A DNA stretch of 33,952 bases from Acidobacteriota bacterium (GTDB lineage Bacteria; Actinomycetota; Acidimicrobiia; Acidimicrobiales; Ilumatobacteraceae). The stretch covers positions 1-33,952 of the forward strand of contig JAGWWV010000023.1 of NCBI GenBank assembly GCA_018970175.1, in the 5' to 3' direction. The translations under genes were made by a program, and so were the position numbers. Below the pieces are notes generated by a model. The model did not search any database and had not been told where the DNA came from. It was given only the letters and a program-made list of their open reading frames with translations. This document shows positions 26,815 through 33,952 of this stretch, one piece after another (position 1 is the first letter of the stretch; each line of letters starts with the position of its first letter).

Positions 26815-28109
26815 TCGAGCGCTACGCGCTGCCCGAGATGGCGAACCTCTTCGCCGATGCTGCGCGCATGCAGCGCTGGGTCGACATCGAACTGCTGGCG
26901 ACCGACGCACAAGAGCGGCTCGGGGTGGTTCCCGACGGCACTGCATCTGCATGTCGCAACAACGCGCCGGTCGTCGACGCCTCGTTCGTGAAGGCCGTTG
27001 CCGAGCGCGAAGCGGTGACGAATCACGACGTCGCGGCCTTTGTCGACGTGTTGCAACAGCGCATCGGTTTGCCCGCCGGCGCGTACATTCATCACGGTCT
27101 CACCAGCACCGACGTCGTCGACACGGCTTGGTGCTGGGCCTTGCGCGACGCCAGCAACCTGATCATCGACGAACTGGAGAAGTTGATCGATGTCGCCACG
27201 GATCTGGCACGTGCGCACCGTTCGACGCTGATGATCGGTCGAACGCACGGAATCCACGCCGAGCCGACCACCTTCGGTGCAAAAGTCGCGTTGTGGGCGC
27301 TGCAGCTTCGCCGCGACCTCGCGCGGTGGTTCGCCGCCCGCGACGCGGTGTCGGTGTGCAAGTTGTCCGGCGCGGTCGGCACGTACTCGAACATCGATCC
27401 GGCAGTTGAACGTCATGTCGGCGAGTCGCTCGGCCTCGAGCCCGTGCCTGCAACCCAGGTGATTGCCCGCGACCGACACGCCGAGTTCCTCTGGGCATGT
27501 GCATCGCTCGGCACGACGGCCGAGTCGATAGCGGTCGAACTGCGTCATCTTCAACGCACCGAGGTGAACGAGGTTCGCGAAGGCTTCACCAAGGGCCAAA
27601 AGGGAAGCAGTGCGATGCCGCACAAGAGAAACCCCATTTCTGCCGAAACGATCACGGGGTTGTCCCGGGTCCTCCGCGGCAACTTGGCTGCGGGACTGCA
27701 GGACGTCGCCTTGTGGCATGAACGCGACATTTCGCATTCGTCGACCGAACGCATTGTCCTGCCGGACTCGGCCCTTCTCGCGTTCTACGTCACGCGCCGC
27801 CTCCGCAACCTGCTCTCGAATCTCGAAGTCGACGTTGTGCAAATGCGCCGCAATCTCGACTTGTTGAACGGCGTCGTGTATTCGCAATCGGCGCTGCTTG
27901 CGCTGGTTGAGAACGGCAGATCGCGCGACGACGCGTACCGCATCGTGCAGGAACTCTCGCGACGTGCCCTCGAATCGGGAAGCCACTTCCGCGACGTCTT
28001 GGTGGCGAGTCTCGACGTCGACCTCAGCAAAGAAGCGATCGTCGCCATTTTCGACGAGTCACGCGTCGTTGCGAATGCCGCGCACGCGGTCGATGCGTTG
28101 GACCTCTAG
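26811..28109 (+). CDS. purB: adenylosuccinate lyase
   Basis: The 432-residue fumarase-superfamily enzyme cleaves adenylosuccinate to AMP and SAICAR to AICAR. YIHHGLTSTDVVDTAW carries the first His region and IGRTHGIHAEPTTFG the second. GQKGSSAMPHKRNPISAE is the lyase signature with the catalytic Ser on its flexible loop. The GTG start at 26811 overlaps the purA stop as GTGA; the frame is open further upstream, but that part lies within purA. Its stop TAG shares the palindrome CTAG with the stop of the convergent basic-protein gene. No operon partner beyond purA is seen. Confidence 0.96.
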   Translation: MIERYALPEMANLFADAARMQRWVDIELLATDAQERLGVVPDGTASACRNNAPVVDASFVKAVAEREAVTNHDVAAFVDVLQQRIGLPAGAYIHHGLTSTDVVDTAWCWALRDASNLIIDELEKLIDVATDLARAHRSTLMIGRTHGIHAEPTTFGAKVALWALQLRRDLARWFAARDAVSVCKLSGAVGTYSNIDPAVERHVGESLGLEPVPATQVIARDRHAEFLWACASLGTTAESIAVELRHLQRTEVNEVREGFTKGQKGSSAMPHKRNPISAETITGLSRVLRGNLAAGLQDVALWHERDISHSSTERIVLPDSALLAFYVTRRLRNLLSNLEVDVVQMRRNLDLLNGVVYSQSALLALVENGRSRDDAYRIVQELSRRALESGSHFRDVLVASLDVDLSKEAIVAIFDESRVVANAAHAVDALDL

Positions 28110-28576
28110 TCCTCGGTCGAGATACCGGCGCGCTTCAGCACCTGCGGGCTGACGCCGACCTCACGCCACGCGGTGTAGGTGATCCCGTTGCGGGTGGAGT
28201 AGGCACGCGCGACCTTCACGAATTGTGATTCGAGCTTTCCGATGTCGGCATTCGCCTTCTTGATCTTCAGCTCGCGTTCGAGGTCCATGCGCTCTTGCGT
28301 CAGCCTCAATTTCGTCACCGTGTCCGCACTCTCCAACTCGCGCTTGATCGCGCTGAGTCTGCGGGTAATCGATTCGATGGTGCGTTTGCGACCACGCTTT
28401 GGTCGGTTCGCCTCGAGGACATCGAGGTAAGTGCGGATGACGCGCCCTTCGACTCGACCTTGAGCGAGTGCCGCTTTGTGAGCCTTCGACATGCCTGGTT
28501 TTGCGGAAGAAGCGGCTCTTTTCGTCGCTTTTTTAGTGGGTTTACGAGGGGTCCCCCGACCTTTTGTTGCGGTCAC
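28106..28576 (-). CDS. small basic coiled-coil protein with histone-H1-like tail
   Basis: I do not recognise a characterised family for this 156-residue protein. Residues ~1-35 are Lys/Ala/Pro-rich (KPTKKATKRAASSAK), like the tails of bacterial H1-like or HU-type nucleoid proteins. A long helical, charged region (RKRTIESITRRLSAIKRELE, then TKLRLTQERMDLERELKIKK) looks like a coiled coil. The C-terminus (GITYTAWREVGVSPQVLKRAGI) reads like a small separate DNA- or protein-binding motif. A nucleoid or RNA-binding role is a guess. The GTG at 28576 has TAGATT 7 nt upstream. The gene is divergent from pyrE with only 26 bp between them and shares a CTAG stop overlap with purB. Confidence 0.8.
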   Translation of the reverse strand: MTATKGRGTPRKPTKKATKRAASSAKPGMSKAHKAALAQGRVEGRVIRTYLDVLEANRPKRGRKRTIESITRRLSAIKRELESADTVTKLRLTQERMDLERELKIKKANADIGKLESQFVKVARAYSTRNGITYTAWREVGVSPQVLKRAGISTED

Positions 28577-28583
28577 GTTACAA

Positions 28584-28589
28584 AATCTA
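28584..28589 (-). promoter_or_regulatory. -10 box for the leaderless basic-protein gene
   Basis: TAGATT on the minus strand, then TTGTAAC and the GTG at 28576. It lies within the 26-bp gap to pyrE, so the pyrE promoter must overlap it or lie inside the neighbouring gene. Confidence 0.55.
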
Positions 28590-28602
28590 GCGGATAGGTA
28601 CC

Positions 28603-29190
28603 GTGGCGCCCATGACCGATGTGGGCTCCTTGCCTCCCCTCGACCCCGCTCGAGCGCGACTTCGCGACCACGTCTTGACCCACGCTGTGAGGCGCGGCGA
28701 CTTCACGCTGAAGTCGGGTCGCAAGAGCACGTGGTTTCTCGACACCAAACAGACTGCGTGTCGCCCCGATGGGATCCTTCTCGTCGCCGACGTCGCTTTG
28801 TCGATGATTCCTGAAAACGCCTCAGCAATCGGCGGTCTCACGATGGGTGCCGACCCCGTTGCGTTCGGGATTGCAGCGGTCGGTGCAACGCGGGGCGTCA
28901 ACTTGAGAAGTTTCAGCGTGCGAAAGGAAGCGAAGGATCACGGTGTGACGGGTCGTCTTGCCGGCGCTCTGCAACCGGGGGACAAAGTGGTCATCACCGA
29001 AGACACTGTGACCCGCGGGACCTCGTTGTTTGAAGCCGTCGAAGTGGTGAAGGCCTTCGGGGCGGAGCCCATTTTCATCACGGTCATCGTCGACCGGGGT
29101 GGCACCTGCGCCGCAATGGCTGCCGAGGCCGGCATTCCCTACCGACCCATGCTCACCGCACCCGACCTCGGGTTCGATTTCAACAGTTGA
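28603..29190 (+). CDS. pyrE: orotate phosphoribosyltransferase
   Basis: The 195-residue enzyme makes OMP from orotate and PRPP in pyrimidine synthesis. FTLKSGRKSTWFLDTKQTAC is the orotate-binding start. ADVALSMIP and GLTMGADPVAFGIAAVGAT follow. VRKEAKDHGVTGRLAG is the flexible catalytic loop with its Lys. KVVITEDTVTRGTSLFEAVE is the PRPP-binding motif. The GTG at 28603 and the ATG at 28612 are both possible starts; no ribosome site decides. Its last 52 bases overlap the 3' end of the convergent decarboxylase gene. Confidence 0.93.
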   Translation: MAPMTDVGSLPPLDPARARLRDHVLTHAVRRGDFTLKSGRKSTWFLDTKQTACRPDGILLVADVALSMIPENASAIGGLTMGADPVAFGIAAVGATRGVNLRSFSVRKEAKDHGVTGRLAGALQPGDKVVITEDTVTRGTSLFEAVEVVKAFGAEPIFITVIVDRGGTCAAMAAEAGIPYRPMLTAPDLGFDFNS

Positions 29191-30278
29191 GACCCGCAAT
29201 ACACCTGCTGTAACGGAGCGAATCCGTTGAATCCAACTGCCGAGTAACTGGTTGTGTACGCACCGGTCGATGCAATTCGCACGATGTCGCCGGCACCGAG
29301 TGTCGCCGGGAGGCGGTAGCCGGCCTTTTCGTAGATGATGTCGGCCGAGTCACACGTGGGCCCTGCAAGCACGATGTCAACCATCGAATCGTGGTCTTTG
29401 TCGGTTGCCAATCGGTAACGAATCGACTCTCCGAGCGTTTCTGCCAACCCGCCGAACACTCCGCAGTCGACGTACACCCATCGTCGCGAGTCGATGTCGC
29501 GCTCACTCACGAGAACAACCTCGGTATGCAGCGTTCCCGCGTCGGCGACAAGGTAGCGACCGGGTTCAGCCATGAGACGTGGAACGTTCCCTTCGAATGC
29601 GGCGGTGATGGCTCGGTTGATCGCTCGCCCGTACTCAGAGATGGGCGGCATCGCATCGAGATAGCTACCCGGGAATCCGCCGCCAAGATTGACGAATTCG
29701 GGCCGTCGAGTGTGGCGTGCAACTTCCTCGAACACCTCCGCCACGACACGCAGTGGCTCGTCCCACGACTCGAGGTTCCGCTGTTGGGAACCAACGTGAA
29801 AAGACATGCCCGTGGTTGCACCACGCCGCCCCGCCGCGACGAGTAGTCGGGTGGCATCTCCGGCACCACAGCCGAATTTTTTCGACAACGGCCAGTCGGC
29901 GCCGACGCACTCGTGGAACAGCCGCACACAGATCTCGGCATTCGGTACTTCGGCAAGAACCTTGTCGAGTTCGTTTTCGCTGTCAATAGTGAATCGGGTG
30001 ATTCCACGCGAGGCCGCGTACGCAATGTCACGCTGCTTCTTCATCGTGTTCCCGAACGACACTCGACCTGGATCGACGCCGTATGAAAGGACGAGTTCGA
30101 TTTCCGGAACGCTCGCCACGTCGAAGCTGGAACCAACCGCAGCAAGTCTTTCGATCACCGGTCCTCCCGGGTTCGCCTTAACCGCATAGCAGAGCTCGGT
30201 CGACGGCAATGCATTTGCGAGGTCGTTGTATTTCGCTTCGATGATGTCGAGGTCGATGAGGACGTAGGGAGTTTGCAC
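29139..30278 (-). CDS. group IV PLP decarboxylase, ornithine decarboxylase type
   Basis: The 379-residue alanine-racemase-fold enzyme has LCYAVKANPGGPV, where Lys34 forms the PLP Schiff base. SFHVGSQQRN, VNLGGGFPG (phosphate loop) and MAEPGRYLVADAG follow. VLAGPTCDSADIIY carries the Cys-Asp typical of eukaryotic-type ornithine/lysine decarboxylases, and GAYTTSYSAVGFNGF closes the dimer interface. The likely reaction is ornithine to putrescine; lysine cannot be excluded. GTG 30278 is preferred over GTG 30287 because TATCGT lies 7 nt upstream and the family start is typically just before TPYVLIDLD. The 3' end overlaps pyrE by 52 bases. The upstream divergent gap holds a palindrome. Confidence 0.9.
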   Translation of the reverse strand: MQTPYVLIDLDIIEAKYNDLANALPSTELCYAVKANPGGPVIERLAAVGSSFDVASVPEIELVLSYGVDPGRVSFGNTMKKQRDIAYAASRGITRFTIDSENELDKVLAEVPNAEICVRLFHECVGADWPLSKKFGCGAGDATRLLVAAGRRGATTGMSFHVGSQQRNLESWDEPLRVVAEVFEEVARHTRRPEFVNLGGGFPGSYLDAMPPISEYGRAINRAITAAFEGNVPRLMAEPGRYLVADAGTLHTEVVLVSERDIDSRRWVYVDCGVFGGLAETLGESIRYRLATDKDHDSMVDIVLAGPTCDSADIIYEKAGYRLPATLGAGDIVRIASTGAYTTSYSAVGFNGFAPLQQVYCGSQLLKSNPRSGAVSMGR

Positions 30279-30285
30279 GGCGCGC

Positions 30286-30291
30286 ACGATA
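30286..30291 (-). promoter_or_regulatory. -10 box for the leaderless decarboxylase gene
   Basis: TATCGT on the minus strand, then GCGCGCC and the GTG at 30278. Confidence 0.5.
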
Positions 30292-30313
30292 CGTGCGGCG
30301 AGACGACGTGTCT

Positions 30314-30335
30314 ACTGACTGATGCATCGGTCAGT
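30314..30335. promoter_or_regulatory. 22-bp near-perfect palindrome, likely operator
   Basis: The arms ACTGACTGATG and CATCGGTCAGT pair at 10 of 11 positions. The site covers the -35 zone of the lipoprotein promoter and lies ~23 bp upstream of the decarboxylase -10. Size and symmetry resemble TetR-family operators. No regulator gene is in the window. Confidence 0.65.
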
Positions 30336-30346
30336 GAGCGTGCGGG

Positions 30347-30352
30347 TAGTTT
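30347..30352 (+). promoter_or_regulatory. -10 box for the leaderless lipoprotein gene
   Basis: TAGTTT is followed by CATATC and the GTG at 30359. The palindrome 11 bp upstream would block it if bound. Confidence 0.55.
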
Positions 30353-30358
30353 CATATC

Positions 30359-30787
30359 GTGAGGAAAACAACGGTGTTGGCGTTGCTGGTTCTGTCGGTG
30401 ACCGCATGTCGGACGAACGAACCAAATGGAAGTTCGAATCAAACAGTGGCCGAATCACGCACGATGCATGGCTCCACCGCCACCCCGACAACGACAACCG
30501 TTGCGGTCCCTTCAGATGACGACGAAATCAGAAGAATCATCGTCACCGCGGGTGTCGACTCGGGACCCGACCGTGTGGAGGAGGTGTCGGTGGGCGAGTC
30601 GGTCGAACTGACGATCGTCAACCCAGATGACGACGACGAATTCCACGTGCACGGGTTCGACCTGGGCGGTGAGGAAACCCCGGCCGGTGAAGAGAAAGTC
30701 TTTGCCTTCACCGCAACCGAGGCCGGCGACTTCGAAGTCGAGAGTCACGTCTCGGGCGAGGTGCTCGTCGTGATTCGGGTCTCCTGA
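30359..30787 (+). CDS. cupredoxin-like lipoprotein
   Basis: The 142-residue exported protein has a signal peptide MRKTTVLALLVLSVTAC with a lipobox (VTAC, Cys17), so it is probably membrane-anchored on the outside. A Thr/Ser-rich linker of ~35 residues follows. The domain from ~residue 58 (RRIIVTAGVDSGPDRVEEVS) resembles a plastocyanin/cupredoxin beta-sandwich, with EFHVHGFDLG at the usual first-ligand place and DFEVESHVSGEVLVVIRV at the end. The Cys and Met of a type-1 copper site are absent, so copper binding is doubtful. The GTG start has TAGTTT 6 nt upstream. The gene is divergent from the decarboxylase and followed by a thioesterase with its own likely promoter. Confidence 0.8.
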   Translation: MRKTTVLALLVLSVTACRTNEPNGSSNQTVAESRTMHGSTATPTTTTVAVPSDDDEIRRIIVTAGVDSGPDRVEEVSVGESVELTIVNPDDDDEFHVHGFDLGGEETPAGEEKVFAFTATEAGDFEVESHVSGEVLVVIRVS

Positions 30788-30792
30788 CCCGA

Positions 30793-30798
30793 CACAAT
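30793..30798 (+). promoter_or_regulatory. -10 box for the leaderless thioesterase gene
   Basis: CACAAT is followed by GGACGA and the GTG at 30805; the spacing again fits leaderless initiation. Confidence 0.45.
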
Positions 30799-30804
30799 GG
30801 ACGA

Positions 30805-31620
30805 GTGAACCTCCACGACCTGGTCGCACTCGAAGCGCACGGCCCCGATACCTACGTCGGCATCGGGCACCCGTATCCATGGGGAGGCTTGTACGGCGGC
30901 CACATCGTCGCGCAGGCACTGTCGGCCGCGGCGGCAACTGTCGAACCCGAATTCATGGTGCACTCGGTACGCGCCTATTTCATCCAACGCGGCGACAATT
31001 CCCAGACGGTGCGTTACGAGGTCGATCGCATTCGCAATGGTCGTAGTTTTGCGACGCGACGCGTGGTTGCACGACAGGCAAAGGGAGCGATTCTCAACCT
31101 CGAATCGTCTTTCCAGGTTCCCGAGTCGACGACCGAACTCGATGCAGTGTCGCTACCCGACGGTCTCGTTGGACCGGATGAGCTGCAGTCGGAATCGTGG
31201 AGCGACGTGTTCGACCGTCGATGGATCAACGGCGACAACGTCCCTCCGTCGCGTCGCAATGTCACGGGTTGGTGTGGGGCATGGATGCGAGCAACGACCG
31301 ACGTGTCGAACGCGCAGTTTGAGCATCAATGTGCGCTCGCCTACATCTCCGACGACCTTCCGACCGACGCGGTGTTTGCTGCGCTTCCCGAGGCCCGCGA
31401 AGCGGGAGAGTCGGGGCAGAGATTCAGCGCCAGTCTCGACCACCAGATCTGGTTCCACCGCCCGTACCGGTCGAACGAGTGGCACTTCTACGAAATGTCC
31501 TGCACGGCATTCGTCGGTGGTCGGGGACTCACGTTCGGTCACGTCTATGGCGCCGACGGCAGCCATGTCGCAACGATCGCTCAGGAAACGTTGGTTCGCT
31601 GGCGCACACCCTCGACGTAG
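30805..31620 (+). CDS. acyl-CoA thioesterase II (TesB-like)
   Basis: The 271-residue double-hotdog enzyme hydrolyses acyl-CoA to free acid and CoA. The N-terminal hotdog has GLYGGHIVAQALSAAAATV and VHSVRAYFIQRGDNSQTVRY, both TesB landmarks, and RNGRSFATRRVVARQ. The C-terminal hotdog has SLDHQIWFHRPYRSNEWHFY, with the catalytic Asp in DHQIWFHRP, and HVATIAQETLVR with the catalytic Gln. It probably edits CoA pools or ends beta-oxidation. The last 40 bases overlap the 3' end of the convergent acyltransferase. The GTG start is the only good one near the -10. Confidence 0.93.
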   Translation: MNLHDLVALEAHGPDTYVGIGHPYPWGGLYGGHIVAQALSAAAATVEPEFMVHSVRAYFIQRGDNSQTVRYEVDRIRNGRSFATRRVVARQAKGAILNLESSFQVPESTTELDAVSLPDGLVGPDELQSESWSDVFDRRWINGDNVPPSRRNVTGWCGAWMRATTDVSNAQFEHQCALAYISDDLPTDAVFAALPEAREAGESGQRFSASLDHQIWFHRPYRSNEWHFYEMSCTAFVGGRGLTFGHVYGADGSHVATIAQETLVRWRTPST

Positions 31621-33782
31621 GGGCTCACGGCCGCGTCGATGAGCGGGGCCAACCACTCTGCATATTTCGTCGTGATGTGATTCGTGTCGCGATACACGAG
31701 AAGGTTTCCGACGATGACCGGGCACACCTTGTCGGTGCACAACCAGTTGGTGACGTCGAGTACCTGTGCACCATTGTCGACCGCGGCCGCGATGTTCGTG
31801 TCGAGTCGAGACTGGCGGATGCCCTTATCGCGCGCGAATGCGCAGTTGCGGACACTCGACACGTTCTCCGAGAGACAAATCGGTACGTCCCGCCCCGGGT
31901 ACGGGGTGTCGGTGATGAGGACCGGTTCGGATCCGAGACCGCGCAACTCGGGAATGAGCTCCTTGAAGCCATCGAGCCACACCTGATCGGGGAAGGGCTG
32001 TTGCACACCGACTTGCTGGAGTCGATTCGAATACGAGATGAAAACGACGGCCACTTTCTCTGCGGCCAGGCGCTTCTTCACGTTTGCTCGCCACGGCTTG
32101 CACTGCGGATATGTCGCACCGACCGTCGAGTTGTAGGTGATTTGCTCGATCGGCGTACAGCCCAGCTTCGTGAGCGCGAGAAGGCGCCAACCGCGCTGTT
32201 TGGCGATCAGGTCGAGGGCGTTGAACCACTGCGCCGCGTGGGAGTCTCCGAACAGCGCGACGGTGAACGAGGACGTGGTGTCGCCAAAGACGCACTCGCC
32301 CGGTTCGGTTGAACCGGCGTCGAGATGACACCCGTCGTCGTAGATGATCGGTTTGTCACCCGTTGCCTCGGCGAGTGACGGCGAGAGGTTCTTCGGTACG
32401 TCCGCGGTCTCAACGGCATCGGCGACGGCAGTCAGAGGTTCGGTTGGGCTGACGACGGGTGGTGGCGGCCCGGCAGGTGCGGTTGTCGTCGTCTCCGCTG
32501 CGGGTGTCGTTGACTCTGCGGCCGTCGTGGTGTCCGGGGCCGCTGTATCCGATGGCGTCGATGATGCCGGCGCCGAGACAACGGATGGCGCGGGCGTGGT
32601 TGGTGTAACGAAGGTTGGTGTCGTGGCAACGACTTCGGTTGCAAGATCGACGGACTTGTTACGCAAGAAGAGACCCGACCCGATGCTGACAACGACGAGA
32701 CCCGCACCGAGCGCAAGCGTCAGATTGTGCTTCGTAGGCAGCGAACGGGAACGTCGAATCGGATTTTCGACGAATCGAAAGGACAGATCGGCCGCGACGA
32801 CCGAACCGATGATCAAACCCACACGTTCGCCGACGGACAGGGGTCCATCGAATGCGGCTTCGCCAATGATCAAGGCAGGCCAGTGCCAGAGATAGATCGA
32901 GTAGGAGCGCGCTCCGATCCATTGCAACGCGCGGCTGCGCAACACCACGACGGGCCCTCGTGTGGCATCGTCGCCCGCTGCGAGGACGAGAACGGTTCCG
33001 GCCACCGGTGCGAGAGCGATGACCCCCGGGAACGCCATGGCCTCGCTGATCGCAAAACACGACGCGATGATCGTGGCGACTCCGATCCATCCTCCGACAC
33101 CGCGCACAAGCGACGAGACGGTGACGACCCGGGGCCAGGCAATTGCAAGCAGAGCACCGGCACCCAGTTCCCATGCGCGTGCATGAAGACCGAAGAACGC
33201 CCACGGTTGCGAGACTGAGGTCTGCCAGATGCACACGATGAACGACGCAATCGACAACATGAGAATTCCGACTGCGGCACGCGAAGTCGATCGCCTGCCT
33301 CTCCACAACAAGAGGGCGAGAAGCGCGGGCCAGACCACGTAGAACTGTTCTTCGACGGCGAGCGACCAGTAGTGCTGAAGCGCGGATGGCGGGAGAGCGG
33401 ATTGGAGGTAGTCGGTCCCGCGTTGCGCGAAGACGATGTTCGCCACGAAGCCACCGCTCGCAACGGCGTCGGTTCCGAGATCGCGCAGCCGGAGCGGTTC
33501 CAGCCAGAAGTTTCCGGCAACGACGGTGCCAACGATGACGAGGCATGAGGCGGGGAGTAGCCGACGTATGCGGCGGCCGTAGAAGCCGGGCAGCGAGATA
33601 CGACCGCTTGCGGCGTGTTCGCGCAGCAGCAAACTCGTGATGAGGAAACCCGAGACGACGAAAAAGACGTCGACTCCAACGAAGCCACCGCGCAGGCCGA
33701 GGAAGTGCGCGTGATAGAGGACAACTACGCCAACCGCGAGGGCCCGCAGACCTTCGATGTCGCGACGAATTTCAGCGGCCAC
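31581..33782 (-). CDS. acyltransferase-3 fused to extracellular SGNH domain
   Basis: The 733-residue OafA-like membrane protein O-acylates a cell-surface glycan or lipid. The N-terminal ~390 residues hold about ten membrane helices with RDIEGLRALAVGVVVLYHAH (His24), FVGVDVFFVVSGFLI, the RRIRRLLPA motif and HYWSLAVEEQFYVVWP. A ~75-residue Thr/Pro/Ala/Ser-rich linker (~405-480) follows the last helix. The SGNH domain has VALFGDSHAAQW near 510 (catalytic Ser) and a D-T-N-H near 700 (Asp/His). Six or more cysteines in the outer domain may form disulfides. The GTG start at 33782 has TAGACA 6 nt upstream. It overlaps the thioesterase by 40 bases and sits just after tRNA-Phe. The acceptor is unknown. 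Confidence 0.93.
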   Translation of the reverse strand: MAAEIRRDIEGLRALAVGVVVLYHAHFLGLRGGFVGVDVFFVVSGFLITSLLLREHAASGRISLPGFYGRRIRRLLPASCLVIVGTVVAGNFWLEPLRLRDLGTDAVASGGFVANIVFAQRGTDYLQSALPPSALQHYWSLAVEEQFYVVWPALLALLLWRGRRSTSRAAVGILMLSIASFIVCIWQTSVSQPWAFFGLHARAWELGAGALLAIAWPRVVTVSSLVRGVGGWIGVATIIASCFAISEAMAFPGVIALAPVAGTVLVLAAGDDATRGPVVVLRSRALQWIGARSYSIYLWHWPALIIGEAAFDGPLSVGERVGLIIGSVVAADLSFRFVENPIRRSRSLPTKHNLTLALGAGLVVVSIGSGLFLRNKSVDLATEVVATTPTFVTPTTPAPSVVSAPASSTPSDTAAPDTTTAAESTTPAAETTTTAPAGPPPPVVSPTEPLTAVADAVETADVPKNLSPSLAEATGDKPIIYDDGCHLDAGSTEPGECVFGDTTSSFTVALFGDSHAAQWFNALDLIAKQRGWRLLALTKLGCTPIEQITYNSTVGATYPQCKPWRANVKKRLAAEKVAVVFISYSNRLQQVGVQQPFPDQVWLDGFKELIPELRGLGSEPVLITDTPYPGRDVPICLSENVSSVRNCAFARDKGIRQSRLDTNIAAAVDNGAQVLDVTNWLCTDKVCPVIVGNLLVYRDTNHITTKYAEWLAPLIDAAVSPYVEGVRQRTNVS

Positions 33783-33788
33783 GTGAAA

Positions 33789-33794
33789 TGTCTA
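33789..33794 (-). promoter_or_regulatory. -10-like box before the leaderless acyltransferase gene
   Basis: TAGACA on the minus strand, then TTTCAC and the GTG at 33782. The last base departs from consensus, so it is weaker than the others. Confidence 0.4.
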
Positions 33795-33816
33795 ATCGCT
33801 GTCAATACTCAAACGC

Positions 33817-33892
33817 TGGTGGTCGAGACCGGCGTCGATCCGGTGACCTTCCGCTTTTCAGGCGGACGCTCTGCCGACTGAGCTACTCGACC
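33817..33892 (-). tRNA. tRNA-Phe (GAA)
   Basis: A 76-nt cloverleaf on the minus strand. The acceptor GGTCGAG pairs with CTCGACC; the D-stem is GCTC/GAGC; the anticodon stem is TCCGC/GCGGA with loop CTGAAAA (anticodon GAA); the T-stem is ACCGG/CCGGT; the discriminator is A and CCA is encoded. The T-loop reads ATCGACG, with A instead of the near-universal T at position 54. It lies 24 bp downstream of another tRNA on the same strand. Confidence 0.95.
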
Positions 33893-33895
33893 GTG

Positions 33896-33912
33896 TCGGA
33901 CGTGATGTCCGA
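33896..33912 (-). other. hairpin between two tRNA genes
   Basis: TCGGAC and GTCCGA form a perfect 6-bp stem with a 5-nt loop, filling most of the 24-bp spacer between the tRNAs. It could guide processing of the joint precursor. Confidence 0.5.
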
Positions 33913-33916
33913 AACG

Positions 33917-33952
33917 CGGTCCCGACGGGACTCGAACCCGCGACCTCCGGCT
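33917..33952 (-). tRNA. 3' part of a tRNA, probably tRNA-Asp (cut by window edge)
   Basis: The minus strand shows the 3' anticodon stem GCCGG, variable loop AGGTC, T-arm GCGGG-TTCGAGT-CCCGT, acceptor CGGGACC and discriminator G, without an encoded CCA. The anticodon is outside the window. G at the discriminator and the common actinobacterial order Glu-Asp-Phe point to Asp; Asn or Glu are not excluded. Confidence 0.75.

Noticed and set aside
30359-30787. Functional blue-copper protein
   Set aside because: The fold looks cupredoxin-like but the Cys and Met ligands of a type-1 site are missing.

Overview
The window is a compact, high-GC stretch with gene layout and regulation typical of Actinobacteria. 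The evidence is a dnaK-grpE-dnaJ-hspR-clpB operon with HspR operators (HAIR elements), an EtfD-type membrane iron-sulfur protein, an LLM-class (F420-type) oxidoreductase, a P450, many GTG starts, and many apparently leaderless starts with a TANNNT box 6-7 nt upstream of the start codon. An acidimicrobial lineage is my guess; nothing here proves it. I see no mobile element, phage gene or CRISPR array.

Layout. 1-5284 (minus strand): a 3'-truncated EtfD-like Fe-S protein, a small cyclic-nucleotide-binding-domain protein, phosphoglycerate mutase, and a D-aminoacylase-type amidohydrolase. 5332-11832 (plus): two HAIR sites, then dnaK, grpE, dnaJ, hspR and clpB. 11848-13658 (minus): a YqeY-like protein and a divergent HisD-family dehydrogenase. 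13735-18067 (plus): a repeat-bearing small protein, a Rieske oxygenase, an acyl-CoA synthetase-like enzyme and a zinc alcohol dehydrogenase, with overlapping or abutting frames. 18093-19201 (minus): an enoyl-CoA hydratase/isomerase and a pentapeptide-repeat protein. 19273-21284 (plus): acyl-CoA dehydrogenase and an SDR. 21297-22205 (minus): LLM oxidoreductase. 22309-25470 (plus): an APH/ecdysteroid-kinase-like phosphotransferase, an SDR and a P450. 25525-28109 (plus): purA and purB. 28106-28576 (minus): a basic coiled-coil protein. 28603-29190 (plus): pyrE. 29139-30278 (minus): an ornithine-decarboxylase-type enzyme. 30359-31620 (plus): a cupredoxin-like lipoprotein and a TesB-type thioesterase. 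31581-33782 (minus): a fused acyltransferase-3/SGNH protein. 33817-33952 (minus): tRNA-Phe and a truncated tRNA, probably tRNA-Asp.

How the genes work together. The chaperone block reads as one HspR-autoregulated stress operon. The 14-25 kb segment carries hydroxylases (Rieske, P450), CoA activation, acyl-CoA dehydrogenation, hydration/isomerisation, several alcohol dehydrogenases and a small-molecule kinase. This suggests catabolism of a hydroxylated or cyclic aliphatic compound, with electrons from the acyl-CoA dehydrogenase possibly reaching quinone through ETF and the EtfD-like protein at the left edge. The most unusual points are: a HisD-family enzyme with an altered active site; a kinase-SDR-P450 operon; a duplicated translational-coupling junction in front of the Rieske gene; a near-perfect 22-bp palindrome in the lipoprotein promoter; and the repeated leaderless-start pattern. 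No intergenic stretch exceeds 300 bases; the longest gap, 5285-5445, is filled by the HAIR/dnaK control region.
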